This document shows, piece by piece, positions 25,338 through 32,702 of a stretch of DNA of 43,884 nt. The notes below the pieces were generated by a model. The model saw only the letters and a list, made by a program, of their open reading frames with translations. It was not told the origin of the DNA and did not search any database. This DNA comes from Alphaproteobacteria bacterium (lineage in GTDB: Bacteria > Pseudomonadota > Alphaproteobacteria > ATCC43930 > CGMCC-115725). The number at the start of each line of letters is the position of its first letter. Position 1 is the stretch's first letter. The stretch lies in assembly GCA_030041385.1 (NCBI GenBank), contig JASHNY010000069.1, forward strand, positions 1-43,884. The letters run 5' to 3'. The translations under genes were made by a program, and so were the position numbers.

Positions 25338-27020
25338 ATGCCGGAACCCGCCGATGCGCAACGCGCGCCTCAGGCAATAACCCGTCGGTCGCGACGTGTT
25401 TCGATCATTTGGATCGTGCCGATTGTTGCGGTCGTGATCGGAGTGTGGCTGGCGTGGGACACGCTGTCGAAGGAAGGGCCGACCATTACCGTCACTTTCG
25501 ACAGCGCAGAAGGGCTGCAGGCCGGTCAGTCGCAACTCAAGTACAAGGACATCGTCTTTGGGACGGTCAAAAGCCTGACGCTGTCCAAGGATATGAACCA
25601 CGTTCTCGTAACCATCGCAACGACCCGCGAGGCCGAGTCCTTGTTGAGCGACGGGACGGTGTTTTGGGTGGTTAAGCCACGGCTCTTCGCCGGTAATATT
25701 TCGGGGCTCGAGACGCTGTTCTCCGGGTCCTACGTCGGCATGCTGCCCCCGGAAACTCCCGGCAAGGCGAGGCGCCGTTTCGCCGGGCAGGAGGACCCCC
25801 CGATCCTCGCGGCGCATACCCCGGGGCGCACGTTTCTGCTGCGATCGCAGCGAATTGGCTCGGTCTCGGTTGGCTCGCCGATCTTTTTCCGCGACCTGAG
25901 CGTTGGCGAGGTCCTCGGCTGGGACATCGGGGACATGGCGCACAACGTGACCATCCACGCATTTATCCGCGCCCCCTATGACAGCTACGTGCACGACGAG
26001 ACCCGGTTCTGGAATGCCTCGGGGCTGTCGATAAAGCTCGGCGCATCAGGCATCGAGGTCCAGGCGGAGTCGTTGCGCGCGCTTTTGCTGGGCGGGGTCG
26101 CCTTTGAAACGCCGGCGGCGGAGGTGCACGCCCCCGTGGCGGCCGAGAACCATCTGTTTCCGCTGTTCGTCAGCCGCGAGGAAGCGGACTCTGCCTCTTA
26201 TACGCGAACGATCAGCGGGGTCTCCTTTTTTAACGGATCGGTGGCCGGGCTCGCCAACGGGTCGGAAGTCACGATGCACGGCATGAAGATCGGGCACGTC
26301 ACCGACGTCCGGCTGTTCGCCGACCAAGCGGCGGGAACGATCGCCGCGCTGGTTCAATACGAAGTGCAGCCGGAGCGGATCGTCGGCATCGGCCAGCGAC
26401 GGTACAAAACCGATAAGGAGGCGGTGGCCGCATTGCTCGATCGCGGCCTGCGCGCCAGCCTCCACACCGCGAACCTCCTGACCGGACAACAGACCGTGGC
26501 GCTGGAATTCGTGGCCAATGCGCCGGCCGTGACGGTCACGATGAAAGGGGAGGATTTCGTGATCCCCAGCACCGATAGCGGCGGATTCGCTGGTCTCGCG
26601 GCTTCGGCGACAGAGGTTCTCGACAAGGTCAACAAGATGCCGTTCGCGCAGATCGGTACGAACCTCAACGGCATCCTTCAATCCGTGAATAAGGCGACCA
26701 CCGGGCCCGAACTGAAGGATGCGGTCGACAACCTTGCGACGACGCTCGCCGCGGCCCACGACCTGGTGAAAAAGATCGATACGGGCGCCGGTCCGGCGGC
26801 GAAGCATCTTCCAGAGATTGCTGTCGAGCTGCAGAGGGCGTTGGCCAGCGTCAACAAGGTTCTGGTTTCGGTCGACTCCGGCTACGGCGACAATACGAAA
26901 TTCTACCGCGATCTCGATCGGCTTTTGGTCCAGAGCGACGAAGCGGTTCGCGGGGTCCGCTCCCTCGCCGATCTGCTGGCCCAGCATCCGGAGGCCTTGA
27001 TCAAGGGGCGTGGACAGTGA
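25338..27020 (+). CDS. pqiB: PqiB-like MCE-domain lipid transport protein
   Basis: 560 aa. A short cytoplasmic tail, one membrane anchor (VSIIWIVPIVAVVIGVWLAW) and then three MCE/MlaD domains: about residues 50–140 (PTITVTFDSAEGLQAGQSQL, KYKDIVFGTVKSL), 165–235 (RIGSVSVGSPIFFRDLSVGE) and 285–395 (FFNGSVAGLANGSEVTMHGM, KIGHVTDVRLF), followed by a helical tail (LNGILQSVNKATTGPELKDA onward). This is the PqiB layout; such proteins form a hexameric tunnel across the periplasm for phospholipid movement. It is followed by PqiC and PqiA in overlapping order, complete and in a different gene order from E. coli pqiABC. Confidence 0.93.
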   Translation: MPEPADAQRAPQAITRRSRRVSIIWIVPIVAVVIGVWLAWDTLSKEGPTITVTFDSAEGLQAGQSQLKYKDIVFGTVKSLTLSKDMNHVLVTIATTREAESLLSDGTVFWVVKPRLFAGNISGLETLFSGSYVGMLPPETPGKARRRFAGQEDPPILAAHTPGRTFLLRSQRIGSVSVGSPIFFRDLSVGEVLGWDIGDMAHNVTIHAFIRAPYDSYVHDETRFWNASGLSIKLGASGIEVQAESLRALLLGGVAFETPAAEVHAPVAAENHLFPLFVSREEADSASYTRTISGVSFFNGSVAGLANGSEVTMHGMKIGHVTDVRLFADQAAGTIAALVQYEVQPERIVGIGQRRYKTDKEAVAALLDRGLRASLHTANLLTGQQTVALEFVANAPAVTVTMKGEDFVIPSTDSGGFAGLAASATEVLDKVNKMPFAQIGTNLNGILQSVNKATTGPELKDAVDNLATTLAAAHDLVKKIDTGAGPAAKHLPEIAVELQRALASVNKVLVSVDSGYGDNTKFYRDLDRLLVQSDEAVRGVRSLADLLAQHPEALIKGRGQ

Positions 27021-27595
27021 GGCAGACAATGAAGTGGCTGTGCCTGCTTGGCGCCGCGGGCATCGCAACGCTGTCGATCGGCTGCTCGTCGCCGGATCCG
27101 ACGCTGTACACGATCGCGCCCGCTGCCGGGCGAGTGGAGGTCGGCGGCCCGCCGATCATCCTGCTCGATCGGATCGAGATCCCGCGCTATCTCGACCGTT
27201 CGCAGATCGTGAAATCGTCCGAGAATTACCGGCTCGACGTTAAGGCGAACGATTGGTGGGGCGAGCCGCTGGCCGCGATGTTGCGGCGAACCTTGCGGCA
27301 GGAGCTGGCCCAGCGTCTGCCGCAGAGCACGGTGATCAGCGAAAGCGGCGCGATCTCGGCGACGCCGGATGCAACGATCGATCTCGACCTGCAGCGGCTC
27401 GACGAGGATGCGAGTGGCAAGGTCGTGCTGCAGGCTCAGGCGATGGTCAGCTTAAAGAACCGGAAGACGCCGATCCTGCGCAGTTTCCAATTTAATGTGC
27501 CGTCATCGGGCCCGACCTCTGGCGAGGAAGTCGCTGCGGTCAGCGCTGCGGTCGGTCAGCTTGCCGACGGGCTCGCCGCCATGCTGGCGCCGTGA
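27017..27595 (+). CDS. pqiC: PqiC-like outer-membrane lipoprotein (ABC transport auxiliary, DUF330)
   Basis: 192 aa. The GTG at 27017 overlaps the PqiB stop (GTGA); ATG 27029 is an alternative. A lipoprotein signal (MKWLCLLGAAGIATLSIG-C) has a lipobox SIGC, then YTIAPAAGRVEVGGPPIILL, RIEIPRYLDRSQIVKSSENY, WWGEPLAAMLRRTLRQELAQ, matching the DUF330 core (the P-x-Y-L-D-R and L-x-L-R-x-E-L elements). PqiC binds PqiB at the outer membrane and completes the trans-envelope path. Confidence 0.92.
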   Translation: MRQTMKWLCLLGAAGIATLSIGCSSPDPTLYTIAPAAGRVEVGGPPIILLDRIEIPRYLDRSQIVKSSENYRLDVKANDWWGEPLAAMLRRTLRQELAQRLPQSTVISESGAISATPDATIDLDLQRLDEDASGKVVLQAQAMVSLKNRKTPILRSFQFNVPSSGPTSGEEVAAVSAAVGQLADGLAAMLAP

Positions 27596-28884
27596 TGCAG
27601 GGATTGTCGCTTCCCGGACCGGCGACCGCGCCGCATCTGCGGGAATGTCCCGGATGCGGGCTGCTTCAAAGCATTCCCGCATTGCTGCCCGGCACATCGG
27701 CCCAATGCCCGCGATGTTCGACGACATTGCGGCGGGCAAGCGCCCATCGCCGCGATCATATCGCCGCGCTGGCCCTGGCCGCTCTCGTCCTGCTGACGGT
27801 GATGTGCTCGAGCAATCTGATGAGCGTAGAGAAGGCGGGGATCAGCCATGTCGCGGACCTGTTCTCGGGCCCGGACGAACTGGTCCGCAGGCACATGGCC
27901 GAACTTGCGGCGGTGGTCTTGTTTGTGACCGTGGTGGCGCCGTTCGGCAGGATCGGCGCGTTGCTCTATGTCCTCGCCCGATCGCACGAAAACCCGCCGC
28001 CGCGGCATCTGCGGCGGGTCTATGCCTGGTCGGAGAAGCTGCGCCCCTGGTCGATGATCGATGTTTTCGTACTCGGCGTCTTTGTCGCCTATGTGAAACT
28101 GGGCGATGTCGTCACGATCGGGCTGTCGACCGGGGTTTACGCGCTGTTTGCCCTGATCTTTGTCTTGGTTTGGATCGACTCTGCGCTCGATCGGCATGCC
28201 CTGTGGGAGGCGCTCGATCGTGACGCTCGATCTCCCGCCGCGATACAGGATGCAGCCAATCCGATCGGCTGTGATGTCTGCGGCCTGGTCAACACGAGAG
28301 AGGCGGAACGTCAGGATTGCAGGCGGTGCGACAGCCGTCTCCACTGGCGCAAGCCGAACAGCGTTGCCCGCACCTGGGCGCTGGTGCTGGCCGCGGCCAT
28401 CCTCTACGTGCCAGCCAATTACTTCCCCGTCCTGACCGTCGTTCAACTCGGCGCCGGGGAGCCGAGCACAATTCTCGGCGGCATTCGGGAACTGATTTCC
28501 GACCGGTTGTACCCGCTCGCCGCGCTGGTGTTTTTCGCCAGCATCCTGGTGCCGGCTTTGAAGCTCGTCGGCCTCTCCTTCATGCTGGCCATGACCCAGA
28601 GGCGGAGCACCGCCTGGTTGCGCGATCGCACCCGGCTCTATCGCATCGTCGCGTTTATCGGCCGCTGGTCGATGATCGATATCTTTATGGAATCGCTGCT
28701 TGGCGCGCTCGTCGTGTTCGGTTCGGTGATCACGATCCAACCGGGGATCGGGGCCGTCGCGTTCTGCAGCGTCGTTGTCTTGACGATGTTCGCCGCGGAG
28801 ACATTCGACCCGAGGCTGATGTGGGACGCAGCGGCCGAAGCCCCGCCGGCGAGCGGCCTTACGGCCAGCCGCAGCGCCGGGTAG
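27595..28884 (+). CDS. pqiA: PqiA-like inner-membrane protein
   Basis: 429 aa from the ATG that overlaps the PqiC stop (TGATG at 27593–27597). Two PqiA halves: each starts with a zinc-ribbon-like Cys pair set (CPGCGLLQSIPALLPG... CPRC, and CDVCGLVNTREAERQ... CRRC) followed by about four membrane helices. The sequences SVEKAGISHVADLFSGPDEL and QLGAGEPSTILGGIRELISD are the loop elements between helices 1 and 2, and PWSMIDVFVLGVFVAYVKLG / RWSMIDIFMESLLGALVVFG are the diagnostic (W-S-M-x-D-x-F) motifs. Inner-membrane component of the PqiABC lipid transporter. The three genes are tightly overlapped and form one operon. Confidence 0.94.
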   Translation: MQGLSLPGPATAPHLRECPGCGLLQSIPALLPGTSAQCPRCSTTLRRASAHRRDHIAALALAALVLLTVMCSSNLMSVEKAGISHVADLFSGPDELVRRHMAELAAVVLFVTVVAPFGRIGALLYVLARSHENPPPRHLRRVYAWSEKLRPWSMIDVFVLGVFVAYVKLGDVVTIGLSTGVYALFALIFVLVWIDSALDRHALWEALDRDARSPAAIQDAANPIGCDVCGLVNTREAERQDCRRCDSRLHWRKPNSVARTWALVLAAAILYVPANYFPVLTVVQLGAGEPSTILGGIRELISDRLYPLAALVFFASILVPALKLVGLSFMLAMTQRRSTAWLRDRTRLYRIVAFIGRWSMIDIFMESLLGALVVFGSVITIQPGIGAVAFCSVVVLTMFAAETFDPRLMWDAAAEAPPASGLTASRSAG

Positions 28885-28945
28885 ATTGCCCATATCCGCC
28901 TTCGTATTTCCCGAAGTCGCTCCCGCGCATCGCGCGCCGGCGCGA

Positions 28946-29089
28946 TCACATGATCGAGCGGGCCACGAGATCCCCGCCGAGAAGCAGCAGCCCGACAAGA
29001 AAGAACCGGCGGAAGGTCACCGGGTCCATCCTTGCCCGAACGAGCTGCCCGATCCCCATTCCGACAAATGCGGGCGCCACGCAGAGCGA
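28946..29089 (-). pseudogene. C-terminal fragment of a TauE/SafE-family permease
   Basis: Reading leftward in one frame from 29089: SLCVAPAFVGMGIGQLVRAR then MDPVTFRRFFLVGLLLLGGD and LVARSIM, with a TGA at 28946–28948. This is the last two helices of TauE/SafE proteins (…P-x-x-x-G-x-x-(I/L)-G-x-x-(L/V)…(I/D)P…F(R/K)R…LLLLG…). The ~210 upstream residues are missing: at 29090 homology stops abruptly and the opposite strand becomes LysR-like. Truncated, non-functional. Confidence 0.7.
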
Positions 29090-29090
29090 C

Positions 29091-29420
29091 CTGGGGCAGC
29101 GCGCCGTTCAAGCCGGAAAGCCCCTCAAATTGCGCGTGCGCCTCGGAAGCTTCGACGCCGCCTGCCGGATGGTCGGCAACGGCATCGGCTTGGCCATCAT
29201 TCCGGAAACTGCAGCGCGGAGATGCAGAAGGACCACAGCCATCCGCATTTCGCGATTGGCGGACCCGTGGGCTCTGCGCCAGCTCCATGTTTGCGTTCGC
29301 CGTTCGAGCGAGCTGCCGCCACCGGCACGCCTGTTGCTGGAGCACCTGCGCGGGCGCGCTTCGAGCGCCACATCGGCCGAACCGCAGAGACAGGAGCCCC
29401 TCAAGCGTCCGGGAGAGTGA
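29091..29420 (+). pseudogene. C-terminal fragment of a LysR-type regulator
   Basis: Starting right next to the TauE fragment on the other strand, the frame reads LGQRAVQAGKPLKLRVRLGS, FDAACRMVGNGIGLAIIPE and WALRQLHVCVRRSSELPPPA to the stop at 29418–29420. The FDA-x-CRMV-x-x-G-x-G…(L/I)(I/L)PE pattern is the second half of a LysR effector domain. The DNA-binding domain and first half of the sensor domain are absent. Together with the TauE piece it looks like a divergent transporter–regulator pair that lost both 5' halves and the region between in one deletion. Confidence 0.7.
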
Positions 29421-29449
29421 AGACACTGCAAGGTGCTGTGATGCCGCGC

Positions 29450-29626
29450 AGCTTGTGTTCGCCCAGCGGTACGAGGGGCGTGGTCGTCTCGGCGGGTTGC
29501 CCAACTGCCGAGCAATGCGCGGGCCATGCGGAAGGCTGGGCCCACTACCTCGGCCGGCTGGGCGAGGTTGCGGCCGGGCGTGACCCGGGTCCGGACCTGC
29601 GGCATGGCCAGACCGGCGGAGTGTGA
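29450..29626 (+). pseudogene. C-terminal fragment of an SRPBCC/AHSA1-type protein
   Basis: Frame ending at TGA 29624–29626 contains AEQCAGHAEGWAHYLGRLGE followed by VAAGRDPGPD, the closing helix of SRPBCC (AHSA1) proteins, whose C-terminus typically reads …GHxxGWxxYLxRLxxxxxGxDPGPD. The preceding PSGTRGVVVSAGCPT looks like a degraded last strand (normally TRVxLTHxGLP). No start codon with RBS, and the rest of the ~150-aa fold is missing. A third remnant in the same ~830-bp stretch between pqiA and the dioxygenase. Confidence 0.55.
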
Positions 29627-29718
29627 CGGCTTGCGCGGCCGATACGTTGCGCTCCCGCGGCCGGCGGGCGAGCCGCGGCGCTCATGCTATGATATTTGCC
29701 GTGAGGGAGGACTCCAGC

Positions 29719-31056
29719 ATGGCCGCCGCACGAAAATACGCCGTCATCGACCCGGCCACCGGCAAGCTCGACCGGCGCATCTTCAGCGACCAGGCGGTTT
29801 ACGACGACGAAATGGAGAAAATTTTCGGGCGCGCCTGGCTGATGATCGGGCACGAGAGCCTGGTGCCGGCGCCCGACGATTTCTTCCACACCTACATGGG
29901 CGAGGACCCGGTCATTCTGACCCGCGACGGGGAGGGCCGGCTGCACGCGCTCTTGAACATGTGCCGCCACCGCGGCAACCGGGTGGTGCGTTGCGACGAC
30001 GGCAACGCCAAGCGGTTCATGTGCAGCTATCACGGCTGGACCTATCGCAACGACGGCGCCCTCGAACACGTCCCCGGCGAGAGCGAGGCCTATTACGGCG
30101 CGCTCGACAAGGCGGCCCTTGGGCTCGTCGAGGCCCGCGTCGAGACCTATGCCGGCATCGTGTTTGCGACCTGGGACAAGTCCGCCCCCAGCCTCGAAGC
30201 CTATCTGGGCGATGCGCGCTGGTACCTCGACACGGTGTTCAACCGCCGCGACGGCGGCACGGAGGCGCTGGGCCCGATGAAATGGCTGGAGCCGGTCAAC
30301 TGGAAGACGCTGGTCGACAATTGCTCCGATAATTATCACGTCCCGACCAGCCATCTCTCCAGCGCGCGGGTCCAAACCCGGGCAATCGGCCGGCCGCCTC
30401 TGTCGCATCAGGACCAATTCGCCAGCCCGAGCAAACACGCGTTCGTCAATGGCCACTCGATCACGTTCCGCGACGCCGACGACAACAGGCCGCGCTATGT
30501 GCACGGCATGACGGCCGAGAATTTATCGCTGTTTCAGCAGCATCACGAGGCGACGATGCCCGAGGTCGAGCGGCGGCTGGGCGCACTGCGCGCGCACCGG
30601 GTGCAGCTCGGCAACCATTCGATCTTCCCCAACGGCATCCTCGGGCTGCGGCTGGCATTGCCGCGCGGCCCGCTCAAGACCGAGTTCTGGCACTTCGTGC
30701 TGCTGGAGCGAGATGCGCCGGAGGAGATCAAGCGGGCGCTGCGCATCGGCAGTCAGGCCAATAACGGCGCCGCCGGCATGTTCGAACAGGACGATGTCGA
30801 CAACTGGCGGCAGGTGACCGAGGCGAGCACCAGGCATTTCGGCCGTCGGCACAAGCAGGACCTGTCGATGGGCCTCGGGCACGCCGGGGCACACCCGGAT
30901 TATCCCGGGCTGGTCTCGGAGCGCTACATCTCCGAGAACAACCAGCGGCTGTTCTATCGGCGCTGGGAAGAGTTCATGAACGCGGAGAGCTGGGCCGACA
31001 TCCCGCTCGACCCGATCAAGGCCTGCTTCGCCGGCGCGGCGACGATGCGGGGGTAG
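29719..31056 (+). CDS. Aromatic-ring-hydroxylating dioxygenase, alpha (Rieske) subunit
   Basis: 445 aa from ATG 29719 behind GGGAGG. The Rieske [2Fe-2S] ligands are C82-x-H84 and C102-x2-H105 (CRHRGNRV … CSYHGWTYRNDG). The mononuclear iron site is the D204…H207…H212 set in DNCSDNYHVPTSH, with the third carboxylate expected near DDVDNW. The length and order fit the large subunit of a biphenyl/benzoate-type dioxygenase, which adds O2 to an aromatic ring. A beta subunit gene follows after a 147-bp gap containing hairpin repeats. No ferredoxin or reductase gene is in the window, so electron supply must come from elsewhere. Substrate unknown. Confidence 0.93.
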   Translation: MAAARKYAVIDPATGKLDRRIFSDQAVYDDEMEKIFGRAWLMIGHESLVPAPDDFFHTYMGEDPVILTRDGEGRLHALLNMCRHRGNRVVRCDDGNAKRFMCSYHGWTYRNDGALEHVPGESEAYYGALDKAALGLVEARVETYAGIVFATWDKSAPSLEAYLGDARWYLDTVFNRRDGGTEALGPMKWLEPVNWKTLVDNCSDNYHVPTSHLSSARVQTRAIGRPPLSHQDQFASPSKHAFVNGHSITFRDADDNRPRYVHGMTAENLSLFQQHHEATMPEVERRLGALRAHRVQLGNHSIFPNGILGLRLALPRGPLKTEFWHFVLLERDAPEEIKRALRIGSQANNGAAGMFEQDDVDNWRQVTEASTRHFGRRHKQDLSMGLGHAGAHPDYPGLVSERYISENNQRLFYRRWEEFMNAESWADIPLDPIKACFAGAATMRG

Positions 31057-31097
31057 CGGGATGCCAGCCGTATACCCTAACCCGCCCTCCGGGTACC

Positions 31098-31142
31098 CTC
31101 TCCCGCATGCGGGAGAGCGGGGACCGAGCCCGCAGGGCTCGG
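31098..31142. repeat. Intergenic palindromes between dioxygenase subunit genes
   Basis: Two perfect palindromes in tandem: CTCTCCCGCATGCGGGAGAG (31098–31117) and CCGAGCCC–GCA–GGGCTCGG (31124–31142). Both are forms I recognise as dispersed intergenic repeats. They sit inside an apparent operon and could reduce expression of the downstream beta subunit. Confidence 0.75.
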
Positions 31143-31203
31143 TGGATGAGGGCCGAATCACCCCCACCCCAACCCTCCCCCATGAACGGGGCGGGAGCTT
31201 GCG

Positions 31204-31740
31204 ATGACGTCAGAATCGTCGCGTCCGGCCCAACCGGCGCAGCAGGCCCTGTGGTTCGAGCTGATGCAGTTCTACATCCGCGAGGCCTGGCTGCTCGACG
31301 AACGCCGGCTCAGGGAATGGCTCGATCTCTTCACCGACGACGTGCTCTATTTCATGCCGCGCCGCAAGAACGTGTTGCGCCGCGAATTGCACCGCGAATT
31401 GAGCGAACTCGGCGACCTCGCGATCCTCGAGGAGGACAAGCGCTATCTCGAAATGCGCGTCGCCCGGCTCGAAACCGGCATGGCCTGGGCCGAGGACCCG
31501 CCGTCGCGCACCCGCCACTTGATCGGCAATCTCGAAGCGACGCCGCAAGCCAACGGCGAGGTCACGGCGCGAACCGCTTTTCTCGTCTACCGCTCGCACC
31601 TCGAAACCGACCATCAGCTGCTTTCCGGCTGCCGCGACGATGTGCTGCGCAAGGTGAACGGCGCGTGGAAGGTGGCGCGACGCACGATCGTCCTCGACGC
31701 CAACGTGCTGCTCGACAAAAACCTCAGCGTGTTCCTGTAG
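31204..31740 (+). CDS. Aromatic-ring-hydroxylating dioxygenase, beta subunit
   Basis: 178 aa, the normal size for the small NTF2-like subunit. FYIREAWLLDERRLREWLDL followed by FTDDVLYFMPRRKNVLRREL is the family start; later MRVARLETGMAWAEDPPSRT and RHLIGNLEA match the conserved R-x-x-T…RH-x-(I/V)-(S/G)-N region, and KVARRTIVLDANVLLDKNLS closes the fold. It stabilises the alpha hexamer and does not itself bind iron. Its 3' end overlaps the convergent hydrolase gene by 17 bp. Confidence 0.92.
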   Translation: MTSESSRPAQPAQQALWFELMQFYIREAWLLDERRLREWLDLFTDDVLYFMPRRKNVLRRELHRELSELGDLAILEEDKRYLEMRVARLETGMAWAEDPPSRTRHLIGNLEATPQANGEVTARTAFLVYRSHLETDHQLLSGCRDDVLRKVNGAWKVARRTIVLDANVLLDKNLSVFL

Positions 31741-32602
31741 TCACGGCCTCGTAGCCGCGCAGAAACGCCAGCACCTGGGCGGTCCATTCGGCCGGTTTCT
31801 CGAACGGTGGCCAGTGGCCGCAATTGTTGAGAATCACGAGGCGCGAATCGGCGATGTGGTTGAGGATCGCGATCGACACCTCGAACGGCACCATGCGGTC
31901 GTAGCGGCCGTGGATCAGAAGGACCGGCGCCTTGATGCCGGGAAGGTCGGAAGTGTAGTCGTGCGGCAGGCTTTCCGATTGCGCGCGCGCCGCCATGAAT
32001 TCGGGCGACCAGGTGTGCGCGCGGTGGATGTAATCGACGAGTTCGTCGGTCACCAGGCTCTCGTCGTCGATATGCACGCGCAGGTAGCGGCGGATGTTGT
32101 CGCGGCTCGGGTCGTCGAGCGCCTGCCGGGTGGCGCGGCTGCCTTCCGACGGGCGGTTGGCCATCAGATAGCGGTCGCCGCCGGTGCCGATATGCGAGCC
32201 GCCCATGACGAACTTCCGCACCCGCTCCGGATAGGAAATCGCCGCCACCATCGCTGATTGCCCACCCTGCGAGTTGCCGACCCAATGCGCCTTTTCGATG
32301 CCGAGCGCATCCAATAGCGCAACGGCGGTGCGCGCCTGCAGGGCGTGCACCCCCTCGCGGTAGACGATCGGACCGGTCTTGGAGAAATTCGGCAGGTCCA
32401 TCAGGATACAGCGATAGTGCCGCGACAGCTCGCCGACCGCCTTGTGAAAGGTGATCCACGCGGTGGTGCCGGGACCGTAGGAGTGGAGGAACAGCACCGG
32501 CTCCCCGGCGCCGATGTCATGGTAGTGCACGTTCATCCCGCCGGCCGCGACAGTGCTGCTGGTTTCCGCCTCGGTCAGGCCATTTGACGCGATAAAGGGC
32601 AT
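31724..32602 (-). CDS. Alpha/beta hydrolase, meta-cleavage product hydrolase type
   Basis: 292 aa. Serine hydrolase of the MhpC/BphD group, which cleaves C–C bonds in ring-fission products. The oxyanion region is LHSYGPGTTAW (normally HGxGPGxxxW), the nucleophile S111 lies in GNSQGG, the acid in LIHGRYDRMVPFE and the His in NCGHWPPFEKPAEW. No signal peptide; start ATG at 32602 with GAGGAA nearby. It converges on the dioxygenase beta gene and diverges from the acyl-CoA dehydrogenase gene, a context that fits aromatic ring degradation, though no extradiol dioxygenase is present. Confidence 0.88.
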   Translation of the reverse strand: MPFIASNGLTEAETSSTVAAGGMNVHYHDIGAGEPVLFLHSYGPGTTAWITFHKAVGELSRHYRCILMDLPNFSKTGPIVYREGVHALQARTAVALLDALGIEKAHWVGNSQGGQSAMVAAISYPERVRKFVMGGSHIGTGGDRYLMANRPSEGSRATRQALDDPSRDNIRRYLRVHIDDESLVTDELVDYIHRAHTWSPEFMAARAQSESLPHDYTSDLPGIKAPVLLIHGRYDRMVPFEVSIAILNHIADSRLVILNNCGHWPPFEKPAEWTAQVLAFLRGYEAVTTGTR

Positions 32603-32702
32603 CTCTTCCTCCCGGTGGAGTGCGGGGCCTCAGGCTGCGCTTGAAATCGGGTCTTGGGGAGTGGCTTATTGGCCCAAGACGTGGTCTGCGCGGAACCCTT
32701 GG

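Noticed and set aside
26994-27006. TTGATCAA near the end of pqiB as a possible FNR site.
   Set aside because: The half-sites have no 4-nt spacer and it is inside the coding sequence.
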